From Akkermansia muciniphila (GTDB taxonomy: Bacteria; Pseudomonadota; Gammaproteobacteria; Burkholderiales; Burkholderiaceae_C): DNA of 11,265 nucleotides. Positions 1-6,744 of this stretch are shown here, one piece after another. The stretch lies in NCBI GenBank assembly GCA_943327015.2, contig CALPVM020000043.1, positions 1-11,265 on the forward strand. Direction: 5' to 3'. The stretch's first letter is position 1. Each line of letters begins with the position of its first letter. A model generated the notes under the pieces. The model was not told the DNA's origin. It saw only the letters and a program-made list of their open reading frames with translations, and ran no database searches. The position numbers and the translations under genes were made by a program.

Positions 1-1444
1 AAACGGCAGCCAAACTACGGGCATCTAGATTTATTGCCAGCGCAGCCATGGCGCGTTTGATGCCTAAAATAAGTTCAGTGCGCGATTCGGGGTCGTAAAT
101 GGTGCGGGTAAGTGCCGATGCCACAATGTTGGCAACCTGTTCTTCATGCCACAGGTCTTTTCCGAAGCATCCATAGTGGTGGCGCAAATGGTGCCCTAAT
201 TCATGCCCTATCAAACGTGGCAGAAGCAACTCAATAAAACGGGCCATTTCTGCATCGCTGTTGCAGCCCAGCATGGGCTTAAAAATAGCCATTTGCAATC
301 GACCGATCGGGTCATCAGGGTTGGGCAACGAAACCGAGATGGTGGAGTGTTCCAAGTCGTAAGCAACCAACAAACCATTACCCCGTTCAAATTTTAAGTG
401 GGACGAAGGTGCCAGTCCGTGACGCTGCAATTCCTTACAAAAGCCATGAAACATCGATTCACTAGTTTCAAAAAGTTTGGCAAAAGTATTGGAAGGCGCG
501 TTGTTGCGCTTTACCAGCAGCGGTGCGAGATAGGCAAAGTCGGAGATCACCTCGGAGGCAATACGTTTCAAAATTTCTGTACGTTCTGTTAGCCACACCG
601 TGAGGCCCGTACAACCCAAAGCATGCGAATGGATCAATAACTCATTTCCCAAGGACTCTAACTGCGCAACACCCCAGGCAAAACCCTCGGAGGCAACCCA
701 AGCCAGTGCTGAGCCATTGCCACGATGGCGCTCTATTTCGCTGGTGAACCATGTTGCTCGCTTGGCCTGCAGGTCGCGCTGCCAATCAAAAAGGTCGTTA
801 TGAAATTGGTGCCACGCACCCAATTTGTCTATGCATGTATTCCACTCTGTAGAAAGTTCAGCCAAACCATGATGCCATGCCACCATGAGCATGGGTACCC
901 GAACCGCAGCTACTTTGCATGCACTGACTTGTTTGAAGCTTGCTTCGTCTACAGAATCCAGTTTGCTATCAAGCCACGAAGACTCATGGCCTAATGCCCA
1001 CGCTTTTTGCAGTGCCAGTTGTTGCAAAGGGGTCAGCTTTGCATTATTTTGTAATGCATGAAATTCGGCTTGAAGTACCGGCACTAGAGGCAAAAGCTGG
1101 ACGCGCTCAGGCGCATCGCCATCCACCACATCGTCAATAAAACGGATCACATAATAGCCCGCTAACGAAGTGTGTAATAGATGCCGTTGAAGTTCTGGGT
1201 TTGCTGCTTTTCCCATAGTCGCATCCATCCACCAAGGCAATAGCAGTGTGGGGTAGGCGTAAGGATGCAAAAAATAATCAATTGGATCGCGTCCCCCTGC
1301 CAGTGCAATCGTCCATGCACGCCATGCGTTGGCAAGCGCTGGAGCGCGTGTTTGCAGCGATTGATCCAATTGCTGCCAAGCTTCACGCAGCAGAGTGACA
1401 AAAGTGTTGGGTAGCGTAATGCTTTCAACTGGAGGCGGTTTCAT
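1..1444 (-). CDS. Class I isoprenoid synthase-like domain fused to HELGH metallopeptidase-like domain (partial, runs off left edge)
   Basis: Reading the minus strand from the ATG at 1444 gives an open frame of 481 codons with no stop before the window edge, so the C-terminus is missing. Residues about 85-240 look like an all-helical class I isoprenoid synthase: FIDDVVDGD at 102-110 supplies a DDxxD motif (D104, D105, D108), and HNDLFDWQRD at 215-224 supplies the second metal-binding motif (N216, D217, D220). Such sites bind Mg2+ and a prenyl diphosphate. Residues about 340-481 look like a zinc metallopeptidase: HELGHH at 414-419 is an HExxH site, and WHEEQVAN at 432-439 offers a glutamate (E434 or E435) as third ligand. 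The start overlaps the stop of the upstream gene as ATGA, which implies translational coupling; no good ribosome site precedes it. No signal peptide is visible, so it is probably cytoplasmic. I know of no named family with both domains. The isoprenoid part could elongate, ionise or transfer a prenyl chain; the protease could remove a leader peptide. Substrates are unknown. Confidence 0.85.
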   Translation of the reverse strand, partial: MKPPPVESITLPNTFVTLLREAWQQLDQSLQTRAPALANAWRAWTIALAGGRDPIDYFLHPYAYPTLLLPWWMDATMGKAANPELQRHLLHTSLAGYYVIRFIDDVVDGDAPERVQLLPLVPVLQAEFHALQNNAKLTPLQQLALQKAWALGHESSWLDSKLDSVDEASFKQVSACKVAAVRVPMLMVAWHHGLAELSTEWNTCIDKLGAWHQFHNDLFDWQRDLQAKRATWFTSEIERHRGNGSALAWVASEGFAWGVAQLESLGNELLIHSHALGCTGLTVWLTERTEILKRIASEVISDFAYLAPLLVKRNNAPSNTFAKLFETSESMFHGFCKELQRHGLAPSSHLKFERGNGLLVAYDLEHSTISVSLPNPDDPIGRLQMAIFKPMLGCNSDAEMARFIELLLPRLIGHELGHHLRHHYGCFGKDLWHEEQVANIVASALTRTIYDPESRTELILGIKRAMAALAINLDARSLAAV

Positions 1445-3378
1445 GGGCTTGTACTTACGTTAATTTTAGACACAGTCAATGCGTGCCAGCAAAAAGAGGA
1501 AGTGACTGTTCTGCTAGAAAAAGGGGTCATACGCGCGCCCCGGTTGGGTGCCATAAAGAGCGGCTCTGCATTCCAACTGCCGTCCGGTCGTTGGCTTCGC
1601 AAAATACAACTTAGTGCTTCTGCTTGAAGCCCTTGTGGTAACACATTGGCCAGCAACAGTTGGGCCGCATCTTGCGGGGAATGCTTAACTTTATTGCAAA
1701 ACGGAGCAGCTAATTGGTAAATAGTGGTTTGCAATCGGCTCAAAATATATGGTGCTATGTCGCGTTGTTGCAGGGCTTTATAGCAAGTTTGAAGCATTAC
1801 CAGTCCAAATGGAACATCGTAGTGAACAAACGCAGCAGACCAATGCGATGCAGTGCATTGCAATAAAGATTCAGCTAAGCGCATAATCTCAGCGGTGTTG
1901 CCGCCTGTTTGTGCATATCCAGCCAAAAAACCAGCGTGCACGGCAGCGCATGTTTGTCCTGTTAAGGTACGCAAGTGGGTGGGGTTGTCGGGTGCGTCAA
2001 AAATAAATACAGGAAAACTGGAGTCAGAGTTTTCAAGCACACGCGCCACGATGGCATGAAAACCTGCACTTAAAGTAACGCCGCTTAGCGCGGCAAGACG
2101 AAGCACCAACCCCAGCGTATCTGTATCGGGGGGTAAGGTGCTGGGTTGTTCGAAATAATGAAAATCGTTGGTCTCGTAGTGAGCAATCAATTCCGCTGCC
2201 AGTTGGCGATATTGCATATCACCCGCCAGCAACCGCTGCTCCAGCACCAGCCCGGTGGTGAAAGTGCGCCCTGTTAGCAGGTCAGTCCCTATAAAACCCC
2301 AACGGTATTCTTCCCACGCCTCGCGTAGCGCAGCATCTGAGTCCAGATATGCAGACGCAGCGCGCAGAGCTTGCGTTCTCTGCGGCGTAGGGCTGATGCA
2401 AATGCTCGGAGCGTTGTTTTGTGGTTCTTTGCCCTCGAGTAGCGACAGGAGTTCTGTAAAAGGCTGTGCCAGCGCATAAAAAGACTGACCCAGTTTGGTA
2501 AAACCGGCGTCGCTGGTGCGATTAACAAGGGTTGCAACATCGCGCAGCGCTTGACGCGCCAGTTCAGGCAGGGTGGGTAGCAACATAGCACCCAGCACAA
2601 TCCGGTTAGGGTCGAGTTGTTTTGCTGTGTCGTGGGGGTTTATGCCGCTATCAAGTGCCAGCCGTTGAATGACATCGGTACTAACACTCCGCGCCAGATC
2701 GCGGTTCAGGTTAAGGATTGATTGGCCCACAGCAAACAGCCTCAGCGACTCATCAAACAAAGGCATCAGTTCTTGGGCCAAATCCTCGCCCTTTGTAATC
2801 ACAATGGCGGCTAGCGCAGCTATTGCAACAGGAGCCCACATTCCACCTTGTAAGCTCAACTGCTCTTGCTTGGTAAAGGAGGGTTTTGCTTGCTGGTAAT
2901 GTTGTTTGAGGTCAGCAACCGATTGTTCCCATGCATGGTCGAGAGCATAGCTTGCCCAGTTACCGGTTAGTGCGTGCAACCTTAGGGCAGTTTGTGTGTG
3001 CAAGCGTGGAAAAAGAAGGCTGTGCCGGTAAAGATAGCCGGTTTCTGCGCCAAGCATGCCATCGTGCAAAAGCACGGCACAGGTTGATAAAAAAACAATG
3101 TCCAGCAACGCATCTTCTAAGGCATGGCGTGTTGTGCCCGTAGCGTTGCCTATGGGTTGCAAATCATCCAGTACAGCGATCGTTTGCTCTATCGGCCTGA
3201 AGGCGCTAGACGACCACAGCTGACCTAGTTGGCCGCTAGGAAGGCATAAACCCTCGAGTTCGTAACGCAGAACCCGCGCTTCGGAATGAAGTCCTTTGGT
3301 AACCTCTGCAAACAGCAGACCCGCGCGCGCCTGAAAGCGAGCGCGAAAAGCGGTTGGCTTTAATGGCGGTTCGGTCAC
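1441..3378 (-). CDS. Terpene cyclase/prenyltransferase-like protein with degenerate isoprenoid synthase half and alpha/alpha-barrel half
   Basis: This is a 645-aa protein starting at GTG 3378, whose first bases overlap the stop of the upstream peptide gene (GTGA). Its own stop overlaps the next start (ATGA). Residues about 330-645 resemble the alpha/alpha-barrel of squalene-cyclase/class II terpene cyclases: DTDT at 418-421 sits where these enzymes carry the DxDD/DxDT acid motif, and QRPDGSW at 596-602 is a QW-type repeat, followed by a typical tail with SRT near 622-624. Residues about 60-250 resemble a worn-out class I isoprenoid synthase. By eye they align with the same region of the downstream protein, but DDVVD becomes HDGML (105-109) and the NDLFD motif becomes QSILN (219-223), while the following RDL (226-228) is kept. 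I infer a class II cyclase or barrel prenyl-modifying enzyme whose class I site is probably inactive and may pair with the intact one next door. Reaction and substrate are unknown. No membrane segment or signal peptide is evident. Confidence 0.85.
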   Translation of the reverse strand: MTEPPLKPTAFRARFQARAGLLFAEVTKGLHSEARVLRYELEGLCLPSGQLGQLWSSSAFRPIEQTIAVLDDLQPIGNATGTTRHALEDALLDIVFLSTCAVLLHDGMLGAETGYLYRHSLLFPRLHTQTALRLHALTGNWASYALDHAWEQSVADLKQHYQQAKPSFTKQEQLSLQGGMWAPVAIAALAAIVITKGEDLAQELMPLFDESLRLFAVGQSILNLNRDLARSVSTDVIQRLALDSGINPHDTAKQLDPNRIVLGAMLLPTLPELARQALRDVATLVNRTSDAGFTKLGQSFYALAQPFTELLSLLEGKEPQNNAPSICISPTPQRTQALRAASAYLDSDAALREAWEEYRWGFIGTDLLTGRTFTTGLVLEQRLLAGDMQYRQLAAELIAHYETNDFHYFEQPSTLPPDTDTLGLVLRLAALSGVTLSAGFHAIVARVLENSDSSFPVFIFDAPDNPTHLRTLTGQTCAAVHAGFLAGYAQTGGNTAEIMRLAESLLQCTASHWSAAFVHYDVPFGLVMLQTCYKALQQRDIAPYILSRLQTTIYQLAAPFCNKVKHSPQDAAQLLLANVLPQGLQAEALSCILRSQRPDGSWNAEPLFMAPNRGARMTPFSSRTVTSSFCWHALTVSKINVSTSP

Positions 3379-3581
3379 GCCGCCGCAGCGGCCTTGTTTC
3401 CAAAGGCGGAAGCCAGACGCTTGATGGCAACGGCATCCAGCACTCTAATGGCTTCCACAATTTCAGTGGTGGCCTCAATTCCATTCTCTGCAAGTACCGA
3501 TTCAGGGTTTTCTACTAAGCGCGCGCAAAAAGCATCATCTGAAATCATGCGTTCTACAATATGTGAAAATTCGGTTGCCAT
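3375..3581 (-). CDS. Short leader-like peptide, NHLP clan (Os1348/Franean1_4349-like), candidate RiPP precursor
   Basis: This 68-aa peptide starts at ATG 3581, has a GAAGG ribosome site six bases upstream (3588-3592), and is the first gene after a good promoter. Residues about 7-52 fit the nitrile-hydratase-alpha-like leader pattern as I know it: a helical start, then DDAFCARLVENPESVL (15-30), a glycine turn (G34), and EIVEAIRVLDA (40-50). These leaders guide modifying enzymes to ribosomal natural-product precursors. The remaining tail (about 51-68) would be the core; it contains KRLASAFGNK and ends in five alanines. It has no cysteine (the only one is C19, in the leader part) and one serine, so it is not a lanthipeptide or thiazole-type core. 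The stop overlaps the start of the terpene-cyclase-like gene by GTGA, tying its production to that enzyme. It could instead be a carrier or adaptor for the two enzymes. Family assignment is by pattern recognition; the function is inference. Confidence 0.75.
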   Translation of the reverse strand: MATEFSHIVERMISDDAFCARLVENPESVLAENGIEATTEIVEAIRVLDAVAIKRLASAFGNKAAAAA

Positions 3582-3587
3582 ATTTGA

Positions 3588-3592
3588 CCTTC
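3588..3592 (-). promoter_or_regulatory. Ribosome binding site of the leader-like peptide
   Basis: GAAGG on the minus strand lies six bases before ATG 3581. It supports this start and is the only clear Shine-Dalgarno site in the three-gene operon; the two downstream genes start inside the preceding stop codon. Confidence 0.6.
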
Positions 3593-3607
3593 AAGTTGAT
3601 TTTTGGG

Positions 3608-3637
3608 ACTATACCCGCCCATGTATGTACAAGTCAA
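3608..3637 (-). promoter_or_regulatory. Sigma70-like promoter of the peptide/terpene-enzyme operon
   Basis: On the minus strand TTGACT (-35, 3632-3637) and TATAGT (-10, 3608-3613) are separated by 18 bases; each differs from consensus by one base. The predicted start near 3601 gives a leader of about 20 bases containing the GAAGG ribosome site. The spacer contains TGTACA, a small palindrome that could be part of an operator, but this is weak. Confidence 0.65.
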
Positions 3638-3894
3638 TTTGTATTATTATGTTATTTTTGTGGATGGTCGGCTTTTTTGTTCTTCCTCTTACTCAACTGC
3701 TTAAGAAACACATCAGCAGCGTAGCTGGCACTGCAACCAACACGGCCAACACACTCTTCATCCCGCCATACCGTCAGGTTTCTTGAAAATTTGCTACACC
3801 AAAATAATGACATAATTGTGACACCCTAGATGCCTGTTCATTCCGCAGGATAAGCCAAGGTTAAAACAAAGAGCATACATAGTCAGGAGTTGGT
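3638..3894. other. Divergent intergenic region between the peptide operon and the pentapeptide-repeat gene
   Basis: Together with the promoter just described this forms a gene-free stretch of 313 bases (3582-3894). It is AT-rich near 3640-3660 and 3783-3820. A promoter for the plus-strand gene must lie here, but I found no pair of boxes with good spacing; TTGAAA at 3783-3788 and CATAAT at 3811-3816 are present but 22 bases apart. No RNA gene or clear repeat was seen. Confidence 0.5.
3885..3889 (+). promoter_or_regulatory. Ribosome binding site of the pentapeptide-repeat gene
   Basis: AGGAG lies five bases upstream of ATG 3895 and fixes that start. Confidence 0.7.
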
Positions 3895-5130
3895 ATGGCA
3901 AACGCCGAACATCTACAAATTTTAAAAAACGGCAAAGGTGCATGGAATACTTGGCGAGATGACAACCCTTCGGTGCTGATCGATTTGTCCGGCAGTGCTA
4001 TTTCAGCCGCAATGTTTGCTGCAGAGCACATCAGTTCTGATGGCTTGGTCGATTTGCGGGGCATCAATTTACGTGGTGCTAATTTAACGCATTGTCAAAT
4101 TTCTGGCCTCGACATGACCGGTGCAGACTGCAATGGTGCTGACCTTAAAAACGTCACTGTTTCATCGTCCCATTTAAGCCACGTCATGTTTGACGGCGCG
4201 GACTTGTCGCACAGCAAGTTTTGGGATGGGTGTGCACCCGGTGCCAGTTTTTGGGATGCTACCCTTGAAGAAGCCGTCCTGTCTGGTGCGCAACTCGATG
4301 ATGCCAACTTTACCAACGCTAATTTGAGCCATGCTAACTTGGAAGGTGCTGTTTTATCAAATGCCGAGCTATGGCGTGCCAATTTGCTGGGTGCTAATTT
4401 AGGCGGTGCAAATTTACTCAAGGCCAACATGACCGAGATTGATTTGCGCCAGGCCAATTTGCATCGCTGCAATTTGAAGGGTGCTAATTTGTACGCGGCC
4501 AATTTGTCTGAGGCTATGTTAGACGAGGCCGATGTGCGTTATGCCGACCTGCGCCGTGCCAACCTGTCGTCGGCTAATGTGACGGAAATACAATATAACA
4601 AAAAGTCTCTATACCGGGGTATTAGAGTATCTACAAGCTATGGAAGTCCCCGCTTTACACGCGTAGCGAATGACCAGAATTACATTGAAGAATTGCGTGC
4701 AAAAACATGGGATCCGTTTGCAAAAATACGAAATAAGCGTGCAGATGCCGGTCAGCAAACAAAATTTTTGGATCCCATTCCGGTGGGGGAGTGGCAATAT
4801 TGGTTATGGTTTGTAAGCTCTGACTGTGGTCGCTCCATGATGCGCTGGACGCTCATGGCAATGGTTTTTGCGGTTGTTTTTGGTACTGCGTTTTTCGCTC
4901 TTGGCGAAGAGGCTTTTGTTTTTAATGTGCATGAAGGCAAGCGCCTCGACTGGAGCTGGGGCACCATGGTGTATTACAGCATTTCTATATTTGCCAAAGT
5001 CAGTACCGGCCAAGTGACGCCGGTCAGTTTTTCGGCAGAGTTGCTGGTGATGTGTGCCGGCATTGCCGGCTTGGTGACACTAGGCGGTTTGGCTACGATT
5101 TTGGCAGACAAAGTAGCACGCCGCGCGTAA
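3895..5130 (+). CDS. Pentapeptide-repeat protein with C-terminal two-helix ion-channel-like module
   Basis: This is a 411-aa protein. Its start (LQILKNGKGAWNTWR at 8-21) matches the usual opening of large bacterial pentapeptide-repeat proteins. Residues about 50-230 are tandem A(N/D)LxX repeats (for example GANL, RANL, KANM every five residues), which form a right-handed quadrilateral beta-helix. A linker with DQNYIEELR (260-268) follows. The C-terminus has two hydrophobic helices, about 317-336 and 381-404, flanking a re-entrant-type stretch (about 356-378) with STGQVTPVS at 370-378. This is the helix-pore-helix plan of two-TM potassium channels, but the TxGYGD filter is replaced by STGQ. 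The protein is thus predicted to sit in the inner membrane with its beta-helix in the cytoplasm. Whether it conducts ions is doubtful given the altered filter; it may be a sensor or anchor. It diverges from the peptide operon; no functional link is shown. Confidence 0.85.
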   Translation: MANAEHLQILKNGKGAWNTWRDDNPSVLIDLSGSAISAAMFAAEHISSDGLVDLRGINLRGANLTHCQISGLDMTGADCNGADLKNVTVSSSHLSHVMFDGADLSHSKFWDGCAPGASFWDATLEEAVLSGAQLDDANFTNANLSHANLEGAVLSNAELWRANLLGANLGGANLLKANMTEIDLRQANLHRCNLKGANLYAANLSEAMLDEADVRYADLRRANLSSANVTEIQYNKKSLYRGIRVSTSYGSPRFTRVANDQNYIEELRAKTWDPFAKIRNKRADAGQQTKFLDPIPVGEWQYWLWFVSSDCGRSMMRWTLMAMVFAVVFGTAFFALGEEAFVFNVHEGKRLDWSWGTMVYYSISIFAKVSTGQVTPVSFSAELLVMCAGIAGLVTLGGLATILADKVARRA

Positions 5131-5155
5131 CAATTGTTGCGTTAAGCGGTTTTTT
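5121..5155 (+). terminator. Rho-independent terminator-like hairpin after the pentapeptide-repeat gene
   Basis: CCGC (5121-5124) and TAAC (5128-5131) pair with GTTA (5141-5144) and GCGG (5146-5149), with a small internal bulge, followed by six T (5150-5155). It overlaps the stop codon of the plus-strand gene and the last codons of convergent acr3, whose stop is only 11 bases away. Confidence 0.5.
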
Positions 5156-6209
5156 CGTACCAGCCCTTGCTCTTGTTCACAATGTGCACCACCAGTAGCA
5201 TTACCGGCACTTCAATGAGCACGCCTACTACTGTGGCGAGTGCTGCACCGGAGTTAAACCCGAACAGGCTGATGGCTGCAGCCACGGCAAGCTCAAAGAA
5301 GTTGGAGGCACCAATTAAGGCTGAGGGGCAGGCTACAGAGTGCTTTTCGCCCACTGCACGGTTTAGCCAATAGGCCAGTGCGGAGTTAAAGAAAACCTGA
5401 ATCAAAATTGGCACTGCCAGTAAGGCAATGACCAAGGGTTGCTTTAATATTTGTTCGCCCTGAAACGCAAACAGCAACACTAGGGTGGCCAGCAGTGCGG
5501 TAATAGACCAAGGGCCTATTTTTGCCATGGCAGAATCGAACGCAGCAGCCCCTTTGGCTAGCAGTTTTTTACGCATCCACTGCGCCAAAATAACGGGGAT
5601 CACGATGTACAGCAGCACCGAGGTCAGCAGTGTGTCCCACGGCACAATAATGGCAGATAAGCCCAGCAAAAACGCTACCAGCGGCGCAAATGCTATCACC
5701 ATAATGCTGTCGTTTAAAGCCACTTGCGATAAGGTAAAGAGCGGGTCGCCGTTGGTTAGGCGGCTCCAGACAAACACCATGGCAGTGCAGGGGGCGGCAG
5801 CCAGCAAAATAAGTCCGGCAATGTAGCTGTCTAGCTGGTCGGCAGGCAAATACGGGGCAAACCAGTGGCGTATAAACAGCCAGCCCAAAAACGCCATCGA
5901 AAACGGCTTGACTAGCCAATTCACAAACAGCGTTACGCCAATGCCTTTAGCATGTTTGCGTACCTCGCCCAACGCGCCAAAATCCACTTTTATCAGCATC
6001 GGGATAATCATCACCCAAATCAACACACCCACGGGCAAGTTGACCTTGGCAATTTCCATACTGCCAATGGTCTGAAAAACACCCGGAAAAAATTGTCCCA
6101 GTGCAATGCCCACCACAATGCAAATAAACACCCAAAGGGTGAGGTAGCGCTCAAAAACATTCATGCCCGTGCTGGGGCTGGGCGGTGCGGAGGTGGCTGT
6201 GTTTGTCAT
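5142..6209 (-). CDS. acr3: Arsenite efflux permease Acr3
   Basis: This 355-aa protein belongs to the Acr3 (bile acid:Na+ symporter superfamily) arsenite exporters and has about ten hydrophobic helices. It exports As(III) as arsenite across the inner membrane using the proton motive force. Diagnostic features are the start of the membrane core at ERYLTLWVFICIVVGIALGQ (20-39), PVGVLIWVMIIPML near 59-72, the conserved cysteine C141 in APCTAMVFVWSR (139-150), GASNFFELAVA (300-310) with the conserved glutamate E306, and GVLIEVPVM (329-337). Length is normal. The start at 6209 lies 33 bases after arsC; a second in-frame Met at residue 16 is a possible alternative start, and neither has a strong ribosome site. 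It is the last gene of the arsR-arsI-arsC-acr3 operon and should be induced by arsenite through ArsR. Confidence 0.95.
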   Translation of the reverse strand: MTNTATSAPPSPSTGMNVFERYLTLWVFICIVVGIALGQFFPGVFQTIGSMEIAKVNLPVGVLIWVMIIPMLIKVDFGALGEVRKHAKGIGVTLFVNWLVKPFSMAFLGWLFIRHWFAPYLPADQLDSYIAGLILLAAAPCTAMVFVWSRLTNGDPLFTLSQVALNDSIMVIAFAPLVAFLLGLSAIIVPWDTLLTSVLLYIVIPVILAQWMRKKLLAKGAAAFDSAMAKIGPWSITALLATLVLLFAFQGEQILKQPLVIALLAVPILIQVFFNSALAYWLNRAVGEKHSVACPSALIGASNFFELAVAAAISLFGFNSGAALATVVGVLIEVPVMLLVVHIVNKSKGWYEKTA

Positions 6210-6242
6210 GGTGCGTCTGCGGTGCGTAATGTGTTAACGGGC

Positions 6243-6737
6243 TTATTGGCTGTAAATATGGCTGAGTTGTTTTTGCAAATCAGCCGGGCTGAGTGCATCC
6301 AGCGGCAATTGCAGCAACTGCAGCATGCGGTAGCCAATGGCTTGGCGCGTGAGTTCAAACGCTTGGCGTTTACCAGCATCGCCTCCCAATGCATTGGAGG
6401 GGTCGGGGTAGCCCCAATGCACCTTGACCGGGCTGCCGGGCCAATAGGGGCAGGTTTCTGCGGCGGCGCTGTCGCACACAGTAATCACGATGTGCATGGT
6501 GGGTGCATCGGCTGCGGTAAATTCATCCCAGCTTTTGCTGCGATAGCCGCTGGTGTCTATGCCCGCTTGTTGCAGTACTTCCAGTGCAAACGGGTTGAGC
6601 TTGCCGCTGGGCGCGCTCCCAGCGCTAAATGCGCGTACATCTTTACCCAACTGCTTGGCCCAATGGTTGAGCATGGCCTCGCTCAGTACACTGCGTGCCG
6701 AGTTGTGGGTGCATAAAATTAAAACATTGGTGGTCAT
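6243..6737 (-). CDS. arsC: Arsenate reductase ArsC, low-molecular-weight tyrosine phosphatase type
   Basis: This cytoplasmic enzyme reduces arsenate to arsenite for export by Acr3. I place the start at ATG 6737 (164 aa), because the P-loop of this family begins within the first ten residues; a longer frame reaching 6842 would only add a sequence overlapping arsI. The active-site loop CTHNSARS (9-16) is the CX5R signature with nucleophile C9 and R15. YPDPS at 110-114 supplies the general acid D112. C88 and C96 in the segment VCDSAAAETCPYWPG are placed for the disulfide relay that regenerates C9 through thioredoxin or a similar reductant. The gene lies seven bases downstream of arsI and 33 upstream of acr3, in one operon. 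Confidence 0.93.
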   Translation of the reverse strand: MTTNVLILCTHNSARSVLSEAMLNHWAKQLGKDVRAFSAGSAPSGKLNPFALEVLQQAGIDTSGYRSKSWDEFTAADAPTMHIVITVCDSAAAETCPYWPGSPVKVHWGYPDPSNALGGDAGKRQAFELTRQAIGYRMLQLLQLPLDALSPADLQKQLSHIYSQ

Positions 6738-6744
6738 GGTGTTG

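Noticed and set aside
1162..1428. 88-aa minus-strand frame
   Set aside because: It is an out-of-frame shadow inside the isoprenoid-synthase/protease gene, whose own frame runs unbroken from 1444 to the window edge and shows conserved motifs.
3625..3786. Possible 53-aa plus-strand small membrane peptide (hydrophobic stretch near its N-terminus) in the divergent intergenic region
   Set aside because: No ribosome site precedes the ATG, and the frame overlaps the minus-strand promoter of the peptide operon. Hydrophobicity is expected by chance from the T-rich sequence here.
3783..3844. Promoter for the pentapeptide-repeat gene (TTGAAA, CATAAT, TTGTGA boxes)
   Set aside because: No combination gives both good boxes and a 16-18 base spacer, so no specific promoter is called.
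4095..4502. 135-aa minus-strand frame with regular Lys-Leu-Ala periodicity
   Set aside because: The periodicity is the antisense image of the pentapeptide repeats in the plus-strand gene.
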